Assembly: GCF_003367235.1 (NCBI RefSeq)
Contig: NZ_QRGP01000001.1
Coordinates: 1,612,001-1,676,000, forward strand
Reading direction: 5' to 3'
DNA length: 64,000 bases
Source of the DNA: Sphingorhabdus pulchriflava
GTDB lineage: Bacteria > Pseudomonadota > Alphaproteobacteria > Sphingomonadales > Sphingomonadaceae
The position numbers and the translations under genes were made by a program. Below, in pieces: positions 53,301 to 61,921 of this stretch; position 1 is the first letter of the stretch, and each line of letters opens with the position of its first letter. The notes beneath the pieces were generated by a model. It was not told the origin of the DNA and searched no databases. It saw only the letters and a list, made by a program, of their open reading frames with translations.

Positions 53301-54467
53301 ATGAGCAACCTCCCTACCCTTGATTTCGCGCTTGGCGAAAATGCGGAGATGATCCGCGAAACCACCTATCGCTTCTCCACTGACAAGATCGCGCCGCTGG
53401 CTGCGAAGATCGATGCGGATGACTGGTTCCCGCGCGAGGAACTGTGGACCGCGATGGGCGAACTTGGCCTGCATGGCATCACTGTTGAAGAGGAAGATGG
53501 CGGCCTCGGCCTTGGCTATCTGGAGCATGTTGTCGCGGTTGAAGAAGTCAGCCGCGCTTCCGCCTCGATCGGACTTTCCTACGGTGCGCATTCGAACCTG
53601 TGCGTCAACCAGATCCGCCGCTGGGCAAACCCCGAGCAGAAGGCGAAATATCTGCCCAAGCTGGTCTCCGGCGAACATGTCGGCAGCCTCGCCATGTCAG
53701 AAGCCGGCGCCGGTTCAGACGTCGTCTCGATGAAGCTCAAGGCAGATGCGGTCCAAGGCGGTTTTGTGCTCAACGGCACCAAATATTGGATCACCAACGC
53801 GCCATATGCCGATACATTGGTGGTTTATGCCAAAACCGCACCTGATGCAGGATCGCGCGGCATTACCGCTTTTCTGATCGAAAAGGGCGATGAAGGATTT
53901 TCCATCGGCCAAAAGATCGACAAGGTCGGGATGCGCGGTTCGCCGACTGCGGAACTGGTGTTCAACGATTGCTTCATCCCCGAAGACCGGATCATGGGCC
54001 CGCTTCACGGCGGTGTCGGCGTGTTGATGAGTGGGCTTGATTATGAACGCGTCGTGCTTGCCGGATTGCAACTCGGCGTGATGCAGGCCTGCCTTGATGT
54101 CGTCCTGCCCTATGTTCGCGAGCGCAAGCAGTTCGGCAAGGCGATCGGTAGTTTCCAGCTGATTCAGGCTAAGGTCGCCGACATGTATGTCGCGCTCAAT
54201 TCGGCGCGTAGCTATGTCTATAACGTCGCCCGCGCGTGCGATGCTGGGCAAACCACGCGCTTCGATGCAGCAGGCGCGATCCTGCTCGCCAGCGAAAGCG
54301 CGGTGAAGGTCGCGGGTGAAGCGATCCAGGCGCTGGGCGGTGCAGGCTATACCAAGGATTGGCCCGTCGAGCGTTACTGGCGCGATGCAAAGCTGCTCGA
54401 TATCGGCGCGGGCACCAACGAAATCCGCCGCATGCTGATTGGGCGGGAACTGATCGGGGCGGCATGA
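53301..54467 (+). CDS. ivd: Isovaleryl-CoA dehydrogenase
   Basis: 388 residues. ACAD motifs LAMSEAGAGSDVVSMK, KYWITNAPYADTLV, KVGMRGSPTAELVF. The catalytic Glu249 sits in GLDYERVVLAG, the IVD position, rather than near the C-terminus. C-terminal GAGTNEIRRMLIGRELIG. It oxidises isovaleryl-CoA in leucine breakdown. Other leucine-pathway genes are not in the window. ATG at MSNLPTLDF chosen. Confidence 0.93.
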   Translation: MSNLPTLDFALGENAEMIRETTYRFSTDKIAPLAAKIDADDWFPREELWTAMGELGLHGITVEEEDGGLGLGYLEHVVAVEEVSRASASIGLSYGAHSNLCVNQIRRWANPEQKAKYLPKLVSGEHVGSLAMSEAGAGSDVVSMKLKADAVQGGFVLNGTKYWITNAPYADTLVVYAKTAPDAGSRGITAFLIEKGDEGFSIGQKIDKVGMRGSPTAELVFNDCFIPEDRIMGPLHGGVGVLMSGLDYERVVLAGLQLGVMQACLDVVLPYVRERKQFGKAIGSFQLIQAKVADMYVALNSARSYVYNVARACDAGQTTRFDAAGAILLASESAVKVAGEAIQALGGAGYTKDWPVERYWRDAKLLDIGAGTNEIRRMLIGRELIGAA

Positions 54468-55201
54468 CGTCACGCCCTGTCCTCGGCATCATCGCCTGCA
54501 ACCGCATCGTCGGCACCGAACCGGCACAGGCGGTGATGGAGCGCTATATCCGCGCCGCGATGACCTATGCCGATGTGGCGGCGCTGATTGTCCCCTCGCT
54601 GCCAGACCTAATGACCGCCGCCGAGGTCGCACCACGGCTCGACGGTATATTGCTGACTGGCAGCCCGTCCAATGTTGCCTCTGCGCGTTATGGGGATGAT
54701 GGCGGCGAAGGCCCGTTCGACGAAGGCCGTGACGAGATCGCGCTGTCAATGGTCGACCGGATGATCGATCTCAAAAAGCCGGTCTTTGGCATTTGCCGTG
54801 GTTTTCAGGAAATCAATGTCGCGCTTGGCGGAACGCTCCGCCGCGATACCAGCGCGAGTGAAGATCTGATCCGGCATCATGCGCCCGATGGCGTCTCGTT
54901 CGATGCGATGTTCAACCATCGGCATCCGGTCGAGTTGGCCGATGGCGGAATGCTGGCCTCTGCCTATAACAAACCCGCCCTCGACGTGAATTCGGTGCAT
55001 TATCAGGGCATCGGAAAGCTGGCCGATGGCCTCGCCGTCGAAGCCCGCGCACCAGACGGACTGGTCGAGGCCTATAGCGCCAGACCCAATGGCGCGCCGT
55101 TGCTCGCGGTGCAGTGGCATCCCGAATGGGGCACTGCCAAAGATCCGGATTCGCAGACCTATTTTCACCTGCTCGGAAAAGCGCTAAGAGGCGAGTTATG
55201 A
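54464..55201 (+). CDS. puuD: Gamma-glutamyl-gamma-aminobutyrate hydrolase family protein (PuuD-like)
   Basis: 245 residues, class I glutamine amidotransferase fold. Nucleophile Cys111 in FGICRGFQEINV; His and Glu in VQWHPEWG. PuuD hydrolyses gamma-glutamyl-GABA to glutamate and GABA in the last step of the gamma-glutamyl putrescine route. Polyamine genes following in the window support this. ATGA overlaps the ivd stop, so it is translated with ivd. Repeat element C follows. Confidence 0.88.
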   Translation: MTSRPVLGIIACNRIVGTEPAQAVMERYIRAAMTYADVAALIVPSLPDLMTAAEVAPRLDGILLTGSPSNVASARYGDDGGEGPFDEGRDEIALSMVDRMIDLKKPVFGICRGFQEINVALGGTLRRDTSASEDLIRHHAPDGVSFDAMFNHRHPVELADGGMLASAYNKPALDVNSVHYQGIGKLADGLAVEARAPDGLVEAYSARPNGAPLLAVQWHPEWGTAKDPDSQTYFHLLGKALRGEL

Positions 55202-55261
55202 ACCGGTGCATCACCCGTTATAACCGCTACCAAGCGCGAATAGGCTTTTCGCCCTGAAATT

Positions 55262-55351
55262 CGTCGTCCCTGCGAAGGCAGGGACCGCAGCAGGTTTAAG
55301 TCGTTCTGGCTGAATAAACCTACAACGGCCCCTGCCTTCGCAGGGGCGACG
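55262..55351. repeat. REP-like palindromic element, copy C (between puuD and spuC)
   Basis: Outer arms 55262-55287 and 55326-55351 are inverted copies at 24/26 bases (CGTCGTCCCTGCGAAGGCAG...). An inner AGGTTTA/TAAACCT repeat lies inside, as in copies A and B. It ends about 9 nt before the spuC Shine-Dalgarno, inside a probable operon. Confidence 0.9.
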
Positions 55352-55372
55352 CTTAGAATCAGGAGAATCCAT

Positions 55373-56746
55373 ATGCCCCGCAATTACGACATCGCCGAAC
55401 TCCGCCGTCTGGACATCGCCCATCATCTGCCCGCGCAGGCTGACTGGCAGGAAATCGAAAATCTGGGCGGAAGCCGCATCATCACTCATGCCGAAGGCTG
55501 CTACATTCACGATGGCGACGGCAACCGCATCCTTGATGGCATGGCAGGTCTTTGGTGCGTCAATGTCGGCTATGGCCGCGATGAACTCGCCGATGTGGCT
55601 GCAGAGCAGATGCGCGAGCTGCCTTATTACAACAGCTTCTTCAAAACCGCGAACCCGCCTGCGGTTTTGTTGGCCGATAAGATTTCCAGTCTTACGGGCG
55701 GTCGCCTGCCCCATGTCTTCTTCAACAGCTCGGGCAGCGAAGCCAATGACACAATTTTCCGTCTTGTCCGGCAATATTGGAAACTGAAGGGCGAGCCGAA
55801 ACGGCAGACATTCATCAGCCGGATCAACGCCTATCATGGCTCCACACTGGCAGGTGTTGGCCTGGGCGGTATGAAGGCGATGCACAATATCGGCGGCGAT
55901 CCCATCCCCGGCGTTGAGCATGTCCGCCAGCCTTATTGGTATAATGAAGGCCGCGACATGTCTCCCGAGGCGTTTGGCACAGCCTGTGCCGAAGCCATTG
56001 AGTCCAAAATCCTTGAAGTTGGCCCCGAAAATGTTGCCGCCTTCATTGGTGAGCCAGTGCAAGGCGCCGGCGGTGTCATCATCCCCCCGGCCAATTATTG
56101 GCCACAAGTCGAAGCCATCTGCCGCAAATATGGCATATTGATGATCTGCGACGAGGTCATCTGCGGCTTCGGCCGCACCGGCAATATGTGGGGCCATGAA
56201 ACCATGGGCGTAAAGCCCGACATCATCGCCATGGCCAAGGGGCTGTCGTCGGGTTACTTGCCAATCTCTGCCGTGGCGGTCAGCGCCGATATCATCAAGG
56301 TGATGAAGACTGGCGGCGATTTCGTCCACGGCTATACCTATTCTGGACACCCCGTTTCAGCGGCAGTGGCGCTGCGCAACATCGAAATCATGGAGCGCGA
56401 AGGCTTGGTCGAAAAAGTCCGCAGCGAAACCGGGCCCTATCTGGCAAAGGCTCTGGCGACGCTCAACGACCATCCGCTGGTCGGCGAAGCCCGTTCGGTC
56501 GGCCTATTGGGCGCAGTCGAAATCGTTGCCGACAAAGCGACTGGCGCGCGCTTTGGCGGAGCGGAAGGAACCGCCGGGCCGATGGTGCGCGACATCTGTA
56601 TTGCCAACGGCCTGATGGTGCGCGGCATCCGCGACAGCATCGTAATGTGCCCGCCGCTGATTATCACCACGAGCCAGATTGACGACCTGGTCGGCATCAT
56701 ACGCAAGTCGCTCGACGAGGCCGAACCAAAACTACGCGCATTCTGA
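55373..56746 (+). CDS. spuC: Class III aminotransferase, putrescine/omega-amine:pyruvate type (SpuC-like)
   Basis: 457 residues. PLP motifs: FFNSSGSEANDTIFRLVRQYW, ICDEVICGFGRTG, PLP lysine K289 in IAMAKGLSSGYLPISA, HGYTYSGHPVSAAVAL. N-terminal HHLPAQADWQEIENLGGSRI is typical of SpuC/omega-transaminases. It moves the amino group of putrescine or a related amine to pyruvate. AGGAGAAT precedes the ATG. Next to puuD and near the pot genes and puuA-like gene. Confidence 0.88.
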   Translation: MPRNYDIAELRRLDIAHHLPAQADWQEIENLGGSRIITHAEGCYIHDGDGNRILDGMAGLWCVNVGYGRDELADVAAEQMRELPYYNSFFKTANPPAVLLADKISSLTGGRLPHVFFNSSGSEANDTIFRLVRQYWKLKGEPKRQTFISRINAYHGSTLAGVGLGGMKAMHNIGGDPIPGVEHVRQPYWYNEGRDMSPEAFGTACAEAIESKILEVGPENVAAFIGEPVQGAGGVIIPPANYWPQVEAICRKYGILMICDEVICGFGRTGNMWGHETMGVKPDIIAMAKGLSSGYLPISAVAVSADIIKVMKTGGDFVHGYTYSGHPVSAAVALRNIEIMEREGLVEKVRSETGPYLAKALATLNDHPLVGEARSVGLLGAVEIVADKATGARFGGAEGTAGPMVRDICIANGLMVRGIRDSIVMCPPLIITTSQIDDLVGIIRKSLDEAEPKLRAF

Positions 56747-56758
56747 AGGGTTGACGTC

Positions 56759-56789
56759 CATGCCCACCTGATTCATTTAGGTGGGCATG
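56759..56789 (+). promoter_or_regulatory. Hairpin covering the start of the small gene after spuC
   Basis: CATGCCCACCT (56759-56769), 9-nt loop, AGGTGGGCATG (56779-56789): a perfect 11-bp stem. The right arm contains both the Shine-Dalgarno AGGTGG and the ATG of the 65-residue gene. It begins 12 nt after the spuC stop. It may be a terminator for spuC, a translational lock for the small gene, or both. Confidence 0.5.
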
Positions 56790-56984
56790 ACCGACACCCC
56801 CGAAGACACCCCGCCCGACAACGAAACCATGCGCGAAGTCAAGCGTGCCAAGGCGCGCAAAGAAGCCGCAGAGGACAAAGGCGGAATCGGCTGGAAAACC
56901 GCAGCCGGGATCGGGATTGGTTCGGCAGCACTTGCCGCTGCGCTGATCTATGCCAACAAGGCGCGCAAGAAGGATAGCGATTAG
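56787..56984 (+). CDS. Small membrane protein, unknown function
   Basis: 65 residues: acidic start (TDTPEDTPPDNETM), basic stretch (REVKRAKARKEAAEDK), then one membrane segment (WKTAAGIGIGSAALAAALIYA) and a basic end. This topology, cytoplasmic charged N-terminus plus C-terminal anchor, is common in sphingomonad small proteins of unknown role. Its ribosome-binding site and start are inside a hairpin. GTG at 56781 is a less likely start. Confidence 0.6.
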   Translation: MTDTPEDTPPDNETMREVKRAKARKEAAEDKGGIGWKTAAGIGIGSAALAAALIYANKARKKDSD

Positions 56985-57031
56985 TCGAACCGCGCTGGAC
57001 ATTTCCGGCGCTTCGCCTACCGCATCACATA

Positions 57032-57838
57032 ATGACTGATATAGTTCGATCCGCAGTGCTTGGCGCTGTATCCGCTGCCGCATTGCTGGCTATTCCCGCC
57101 CTCTCCGCTGCAGCGGCGACGCAGGCACCGGCCCAGCCTATCCTGACCTGTAAGGTCAAGACGCCGGAGGGGCTCTCCTACACTGTAATCAAGGCGGGCA
57201 AAGGCGAGAAGCCGGGGCCGGATTCCAAGGTTGAAGTCAATTATTCAGGGCGGCTGGCAGCAGACGGCAGCGAGTTTGACTCGGGCGAAGGCACGAAGTT
57301 CAAAGTTGGCGGTGTGATCCCCGGTTTTGCCCAGGGACTGAAACTGATGCAGCCCGGCGGCAAATACCGCCTCTGCATCCCCTCCGCGTTGGGTTATGGC
57401 CCCGAAGGCGGCGATCCGATTCCGCCCAATGCCGATCTGGTGTTCGAGGTGGAACTCTTGTCCTTCACCACCCCACCGCCCAAACCTGTCATCGCACCGG
57501 CTGAAAGAGCGTGCGCGCAAAACACAGCTTCAGGGCTTGGCTTTGCAATGGTGACCACCGGGTCGGGACGGACACCCACTGACGCTGATATGGCCTTGGT
57601 CGATTTCACCCTGTTCGACGCGGAAAGCGGCGTGGTTCAGGAAAAGCGCGAATGGGAGAAAATTCCCCTCGCCATGGCAACACCGCTATTCGCCGAGGGG
57701 CTGAAAATGATGCCGGCCGGCTCGACCTATCGCTTCTGCATGCCGAAGCCCGATGGCACAATGGGCGCACCGCAAGCGGGCACAAACATCACAGTGACGT
57801 TGATCGATGTGCGGCCTGCCTCTACCGCCGAAGATTGA
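57032..57838 (+). CDS. Exported FKBP-type peptidyl-prolyl isomerase with two FKBP-like domains
   Basis: 268 residues. Signal peptide to ~residue 30. The first domain (~40-150) is a good FKBP: KVEVNYSGRLAADGSEFDSG, KVGGVIPGFAQGLKLMQPGGKYRLCIPSALGYG and DLVFEVELLSF. The second (~160-262) repeats the outline (LGFAMVTTGSGRTPTDADMALVDFTLFD...EGLKMMPAGSTYRFCMP) but lacks the aromatic binding residues. It likely folds proteins in the periplasm; the second domain may bind a client. Convergent with potG. Confidence 0.85.
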   Translation: MTDIVRSAVLGAVSAAALLAIPALSAAAATQAPAQPILTCKVKTPEGLSYTVIKAGKGEKPGPDSKVEVNYSGRLAADGSEFDSGEGTKFKVGGVIPGFAQGLKLMQPGGKYRLCIPSALGYGPEGGDPIPPNADLVFEVELLSFTTPPPKPVIAPAERACAQNTASGLGFAMVTTGSGRTPTDADMALVDFTLFDAESGVVQEKREWEKIPLAMATPLFAEGLKMMPAGSTYRFCMPKPDGTMGAPQAGTNITVTLIDVRPASTAED

Positions 57839-57840
57839 GC

Positions 57841-58968
57841 TTAGCTGAGCAACACCACCGGGCTGTCTGCGCGCCAATGCATGCTGACCCGGTCATCCCA
57901 GGTGAAATCTTCCTGATCGTGGCGTGACAGGTTGGGCCGCGAAACGCGGATCATCTCACCACTGTCGAGCTTGATCTCGTACAGCGTGATGTCGCCGAGA
58001 TAGCTCATGCCCTTTATCACGCCGCGCGCAAAATTATGGCCGTCGGGCGCGTCCTGCGCGGCGGCGCGCACCGCTTTACCCTCGCCCGGCACATGCAGAT
58101 AGATTTTCTCGGGGCGAAGCGCGACCCAGACATCGGCACCATGCGGGCCGGTGACGCCGTGGTTCAGATACACCTTGCCGATCCCCGGACAATCCACCGC
58201 AGCCTTGTCCGGCTCATCCAGCGTCAGCTTGCCTTCGAAGATATTCACCGAGCCGACGAAATCGGCGACGAATCGGTTCGCAGGGAATTCATACAGGTCT
58301 GATGGGCCGGCGAGCTGCGCGACCTCGCCCTTGTTGATCACAGCAATGCGGCTCGCCATTGACAGCGCTTCGTCCTGATCGTGGGTGACGGTTACGAAAG
58401 TGATGCCCACCTGATCCTGCAAGTCGGACAACTCAAACTGCATCTGTGCGCGCAGCTTAGCGTCGAGCGCCGAGAGCGGCTCATCGAGCAGCAGCACCTT
58501 GGGCCGCATCACCAGACTGCGGGCGAGCGCCACGCGCTGGCGTTGCCCGCCCGACATCTGGTCGGGCATCCGTTCCTCAAACCCGCCAAGCTTGACCAGC
58601 TCGAGCGCCTCGCGCACCCGCTCCTCGCGCTCGCCACGTCCGACACCACGAATCTTCAGACCGTAAGCGACATTATCTGCCACCGACATGTGCGGAAATA
58701 CGGCGTAGCTCTGGAACACCATGTTCACCGGCCGCTTGTTGGGTGGCACATCGCTGACATCGACACCGTCAATGATGATCTGGCCCTCGGTCGGCAATTC
58801 GAACCCGGCAATCATGCGCAGCAGCGTCGTCTTGCCGCAGCCCGAGGGGCCGAGCAGAACGAAGAACTCGCCTGCCATGATATCGAGATTGACGTTATCG
58901 ACCGCAGTCACCTTGCCAAAGCGTTTGGAGACGTTGCGGATCTGGATGATGGGTTGCGGGTCGGTCAT
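57841..58968 (-). CDS. potG: Polyamine ABC transporter ATP-binding protein
   Basis: 375 residues. Walker A GPSGCGKTTLLRM, signature MSGGQRQRVALARSL, Walker B VLLLDEPLSAL, H-loop TVTHDQDEAL, and a C-terminal TOBE/OB domain (~250-375). With potF, potH and potI upstream it forms a putrescine/spermidine importer; potA-type naming is also possible. Gene starts 1 nt after the potI stop. Confidence 0.92.
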   Translation of the reverse strand: MTDPQPIIQIRNVSKRFGKVTAVDNVNLDIMAGEFFVLLGPSGCGKTTLLRMIAGFELPTEGQIIIDGVDVSDVPPNKRPVNMVFQSYAVFPHMSVADNVAYGLKIRGVGRGEREERVREALELVKLGGFEERMPDQMSGGQRQRVALARSLVMRPKVLLLDEPLSALDAKLRAQMQFELSDLQDQVGITFVTVTHDQDEALSMASRIAVINKGEVAQLAGPSDLYEFPANRFVADFVGSVNIFEGKLTLDEPDKAAVDCPGIGKVYLNHGVTGPHGADVWVALRPEKIYLHVPGEGKAVRAAAQDAPDGHNFARGVIKGMSYLGDITLYEIKLDSGEMIRVSRPNLSRHDQEDFTWDDRVSMHWRADSPVVLLS

Positions 58969-58969
58969 A

Positions 58970-59812
58970 TCAATGGGTATCCGCTATGGCTTTCACGCCC
59001 TGCAGCTTGAGCGCGACGGCGGTGAGTATGATGGTGAGGAGAATGAGGATGGTCGATGCAGCGTTGACTTCAGGCGTCACCGAGAAGCGCACCATCGAAT
59101 AGACTTTGACCGGGAAGGTAATCGTATCCGGCCCGCTGGTGAAGAAGGTGATCACGAAATCGTCGAGGCTGAGCGTGAAGGCGAGGAGCGCGCCCGCAAT
59201 CAGGCCCGGTTTCATGTGCGGCAGCAATATGTCGCGGAAGGTCTGCCATTCGGATGCACCCAGATCCTTCGCCGCCTCCTCTTCCTCGATATTGAAACTG
59301 GCCAGCCGCGATCGCACCACCATCGCCACAAAGGGAAAGCAGAAGGTTATATGCGCGATCGTGATCGCCGACAGGTTGAGCGGCCAGGGCAGCTCGGTTG
59401 GCCATTCGATCTTGGCAAAGAAAATCAGGAAAGCGACGCCGAGGCAGATTTCGGGAACGATGATCGGCAAGGACATGGTCCCTTCCACCGCGCCCTTGAA
59501 GGGGAATTTGAACCGCCACAGCATCACCGCCGCCAATGCACCAAGGACAAGGCTGAATACTGTCGCCAGCCCGGCAATGGTCAGCGAATTGACCATAGCC
59601 TCAACAAGCGAGTCATTGTTCAGCGCCTTCTCATAATATTTGAGCGTGAAGCCCTTCCACACGACGTTGCGTTTGCTGTCGTTGAAGCTGAAAATCATCA
59701 GGACGAGCAACGGCGCGTAGAGAAAGAACATCGTCGCAGCGACCCAACTGCGCATCCACAATTTGCGGGTATATTCGAGCGGAGCGACAGGCGTACGGTT
59801 GAACAGAGCCAT
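58970..59812 (-). CDS. potI: Polyamine ABC transporter permease
   Basis: 280 residues, six membrane helices. EAA loop of MetI-like permeases: EEEAAKDLGASEWQTFRDILLPHMKPGLIAG. First helix MFFLYAPLLVLMIFSF is like PotI/PotC. Partner of PotH in the inner membrane. The ATG overlaps the potH stop by 1 nt (TGATGG). Confidence 0.92.
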   Translation of the reverse strand: MALFNRTPVAPLEYTRKLWMRSWVAATMFFLYAPLLVLMIFSFNDSKRNVVWKGFTLKYYEKALNNDSLVEAMVNSLTIAGLATVFSLVLGALAAVMLWRFKFPFKGAVEGTMSLPIIVPEICLGVAFLIFFAKIEWPTELPWPLNLSAITIAHITFCFPFVAMVVRSRLASFNIEEEEAAKDLGASEWQTFRDILLPHMKPGLIAGALLAFTLSLDDFVITFFTSGPDTITFPVKVYSMVRFSVTPEVNAASTILILLTIILTAVALKLQGVKAIADTH

Positions 59813-60723
59813 CAGCGTGCATCCCCCTTGTCGCGTCGCATCGATTGCAGCGCGATCAGGATGAACATCGCGTAGATCAGCAGGAAGGACAGCGCCGCCC
59901 CGAACGGCCAGTCATTGGCGCGCTTGAACTGGCGTTCGATCACATTGGCAATCATCTGGCTTTCGGTGCCGCCCATCAGGTCGGGCGTCAGATAGGCGCC
60001 GAGCGCCGGGATCAACGTGATCATCACCCCGGCCAAGATGCCCGGGCCTGCCAGCGGCACAACGATCTTCATCAGCGTGCGCAAATGCCCTGCCCCCAGA
60101 TCAAGGCTGGCCTCAATCAGCGATTTGTCGAGCCGATCGAGCGCCGAGTACAGCGGCAGCACCATGAAGGGGAGATGCACATAGACCAGCCCCAAAACCA
60201 CTGCGAAATTATTGTAGAGCAGTTGCACCGGCGTCCACGCCTCGAGTGGCTGCATGCCAACGAGCGTGCGCAGCCAACTCGCCCCGTCCCACAGCGCTCC
60301 CAGCCCCTTATTGGCGTAGCCATTGGTGCCCATTAGCATCATCAGCGCATAGGTGCGGATGAGGAGGTTGGTCCAGAAGGGGAGCATGATGCCAAGCAGC
60401 AGCCATGGCCGCCATTTGGGTGCGGCAAATGTAATCGCCATCGCCACCGGAAAGCCGATAATCAGGCATATCAGCGTCACCAACGCCGCGACCGCCAGCG
60501 ATTTCAGGAAGATCGAGAGATAGAGCCATTCAATGGCCCGTTTGTAATTGTCGAGCGTTCCCGAAATCGCAATGTCAGCAGGCCCGGCATTCTCGCCAAA
60601 GCTGTACAGCCAAACGATCGCCATCGGTACGAGGAAGAAAAGCAGCAGCCACAACAGCGGCGCGCCCGCAATTGCTGCGAACGGCCGCTTGTGCTTTTTC
60701 CAGTCCTGAAGCCCCCCTGCCAC
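59812..60723 (-). CDS. potH: Polyamine ABC transporter permease
   Basis: 303 residues, GTG start 3 nt after the potF stop. Six helices; EAA-like loop KSLIEASLDLGAGHLRTLMKIVVPLAGPGILAG; middle MLPFWTNLLIRTYALMMLMG is typical of PotH/PotB. Partner of PotI. Weak Shine-Dalgarno suggests translation coupled to potF. Confidence 0.92.
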   Translation of the reverse strand: MAGGLQDWKKHKRPFAAIAGAPLLWLLLFFLVPMAIVWLYSFGENAGPADIAISGTLDNYKRAIEWLYLSIFLKSLAVAALVTLICLIIGFPVAMAITFAAPKWRPWLLLGIMLPFWTNLLIRTYALMMLMGTNGYANKGLGALWDGASWLRTLVGMQPLEAWTPVQLLYNNFAVVLGLVYVHLPFMVLPLYSALDRLDKSLIEASLDLGAGHLRTLMKIVVPLAGPGILAGVMITLIPALGAYLTPDLMGGTESQMIANVIERQFKRANDWPFGAALSFLLIYAMFILIALQSMRRDKGDAR

Positions 60724-60726
60724 GGA

Positions 60727-61839
60727 TCAGGCAGCCCGCACGCGGGTGAAAGCCTCCTCATACATCGGCTGCAGCTTTGGATTATATGCGGCATATTCGC
60801 ACTTGGCGAGGATATCGGCGGGCGGGAAAATGACCGGATTATTCTTGTAATCATCGGGCATCAGCGCCTTGGCAGCATTGTTCGGCGTGGGATAGAGGAT
60901 CGTTTCGGTGATCTTCTTGCCTGCCTCTGCGTCGAGCAAATAGTTGATGAAGGCATGGGCATTTTTCGGACGCGGCGCGCCTTTGGGGATGCAGAGATTG
61001 TCCGAGTTGAGCTGGCTGCCTTCCTTGGGGATGACAAAGCCGATATCCTCGTCCTCCACCATCGCCTGCGCAATATCGCCATTATATTCAAGCACGACAT
61101 CGACTTCGCCCTTGAGCAGCAGGTCCTGGCCATTGTCTTCATGGAAGGCTTTGATGTTCGGCTTTTGCTTGATCATCATCGCTTCGATGGTCTTGATATC
61201 CGCTTCGGTCAGTGCGTTGACCGACTTGCCCAGATATTTGCCATAGAGGCGGAACATGTCGCCAGCTTCGGAGAGCACAGCGATGCGGCCCTTATATTCG
61301 TCGCTGTCGAACAACACTTTCCAGCTGTCGGGCGTGCCTTTCACCTTCGATTTGCGATAGCCGATGCCGAGCGAAAGCCAGGTATAGGGCATCGAATATT
61401 TGCGTTTCGGATCATAGGGTACATCCTTGAATTCCGGCGCGACATTCTTTTCGAAATTCGGGATCTGCGCAAAATCGAGCGGCATCAACAGATCGGCTTG
61501 CGCCATGCGTTCGACAAAATCGTTCGACGGCACGATCACGTCATAGCCCTGGTTGCCGGCCTTCAACTTGGCGAACAGTTCGTCATTGCTGGCGAACAGC
61601 GTCATATTGACGTCGACGCCGCTCGCGCCCTTGAAGTCCTCGATCGTGGTTTCGCCGATATAGGTGTCCCAGTTGTAGAAGTTCAGCTTGCCCTCCTCGC
61701 CATTGGCGAGCTTCTTCGCTTCCTTCTCCCCGCAACCGGCGAGTGCTCCCGTGAAGGTCAAACCCACAGCCGCAACCCCCATGCCCTTGAGCAGCGAACG
61801 ACGGTTCTGTGCATTGTCGAGAAGTGTCTTGAAATCCAT
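60727..61839 (-). CDS. potF: Polyamine-binding periplasmic (lipo)protein
   Basis: 370 residues. N-terminal NRRSLLKGMGVAAVGL looks like a Tat signal, and GALAGC is a lipobox, so it may be a Tat-exported lipoprotein rather than the soluble form of E. coli. Body: LNFYNWDTYIGETTIEDF, TLFASNDELFAKLKAG, VPSNDFVERM, as in PotF/SpuD. It captures putrescine or spermidine. GGAG 7 nt before the ATG. Confidence 0.92.
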   Translation of the reverse strand: MDFKTLLDNAQNRRSLLKGMGVAAVGLTFTGALAGCGEKEAKKLANGEEGKLNFYNWDTYIGETTIEDFKGASGVDVNMTLFASNDELFAKLKAGNQGYDVIVPSNDFVERMAQADLLMPLDFAQIPNFEKNVAPEFKDVPYDPKRKYSMPYTWLSLGIGYRKSKVKGTPDSWKVLFDSDEYKGRIAVLSEAGDMFRLYGKYLGKSVNALTEADIKTIEAMMIKQKPNIKAFHEDNGQDLLLKGEVDVVLEYNGDIAQAMVEDEDIGFVIPKEGSQLNSDNLCIPKGAPRPKNAHAFINYLLDAEAGKKITETILYPTPNNAAKALMPDDYKNNPVIFPPADILAKCEYAAYNPKLQPMYEEAFTRVRAA

Positions 61840-61921
61840 GGCTTTGCTCCACCTGTTTATGCGTTCCCTCGATTCCCGAGACTGACGCAAAACCGGCGAT
61901 TTTCAAAGCGTTTTTTTGACG

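Noticed and set aside
55211-56350. Long minus-strand open frame opposite spuC
   Set aside because: Antisense of a clear aminotransferase gene, and it crosses palindromic element C.
58721-59875. 384-codon plus-strand frame opposite potG/potI
   Set aside because: Glu/Arg/His-rich shadow of the transporter genes; no start signal or domain.
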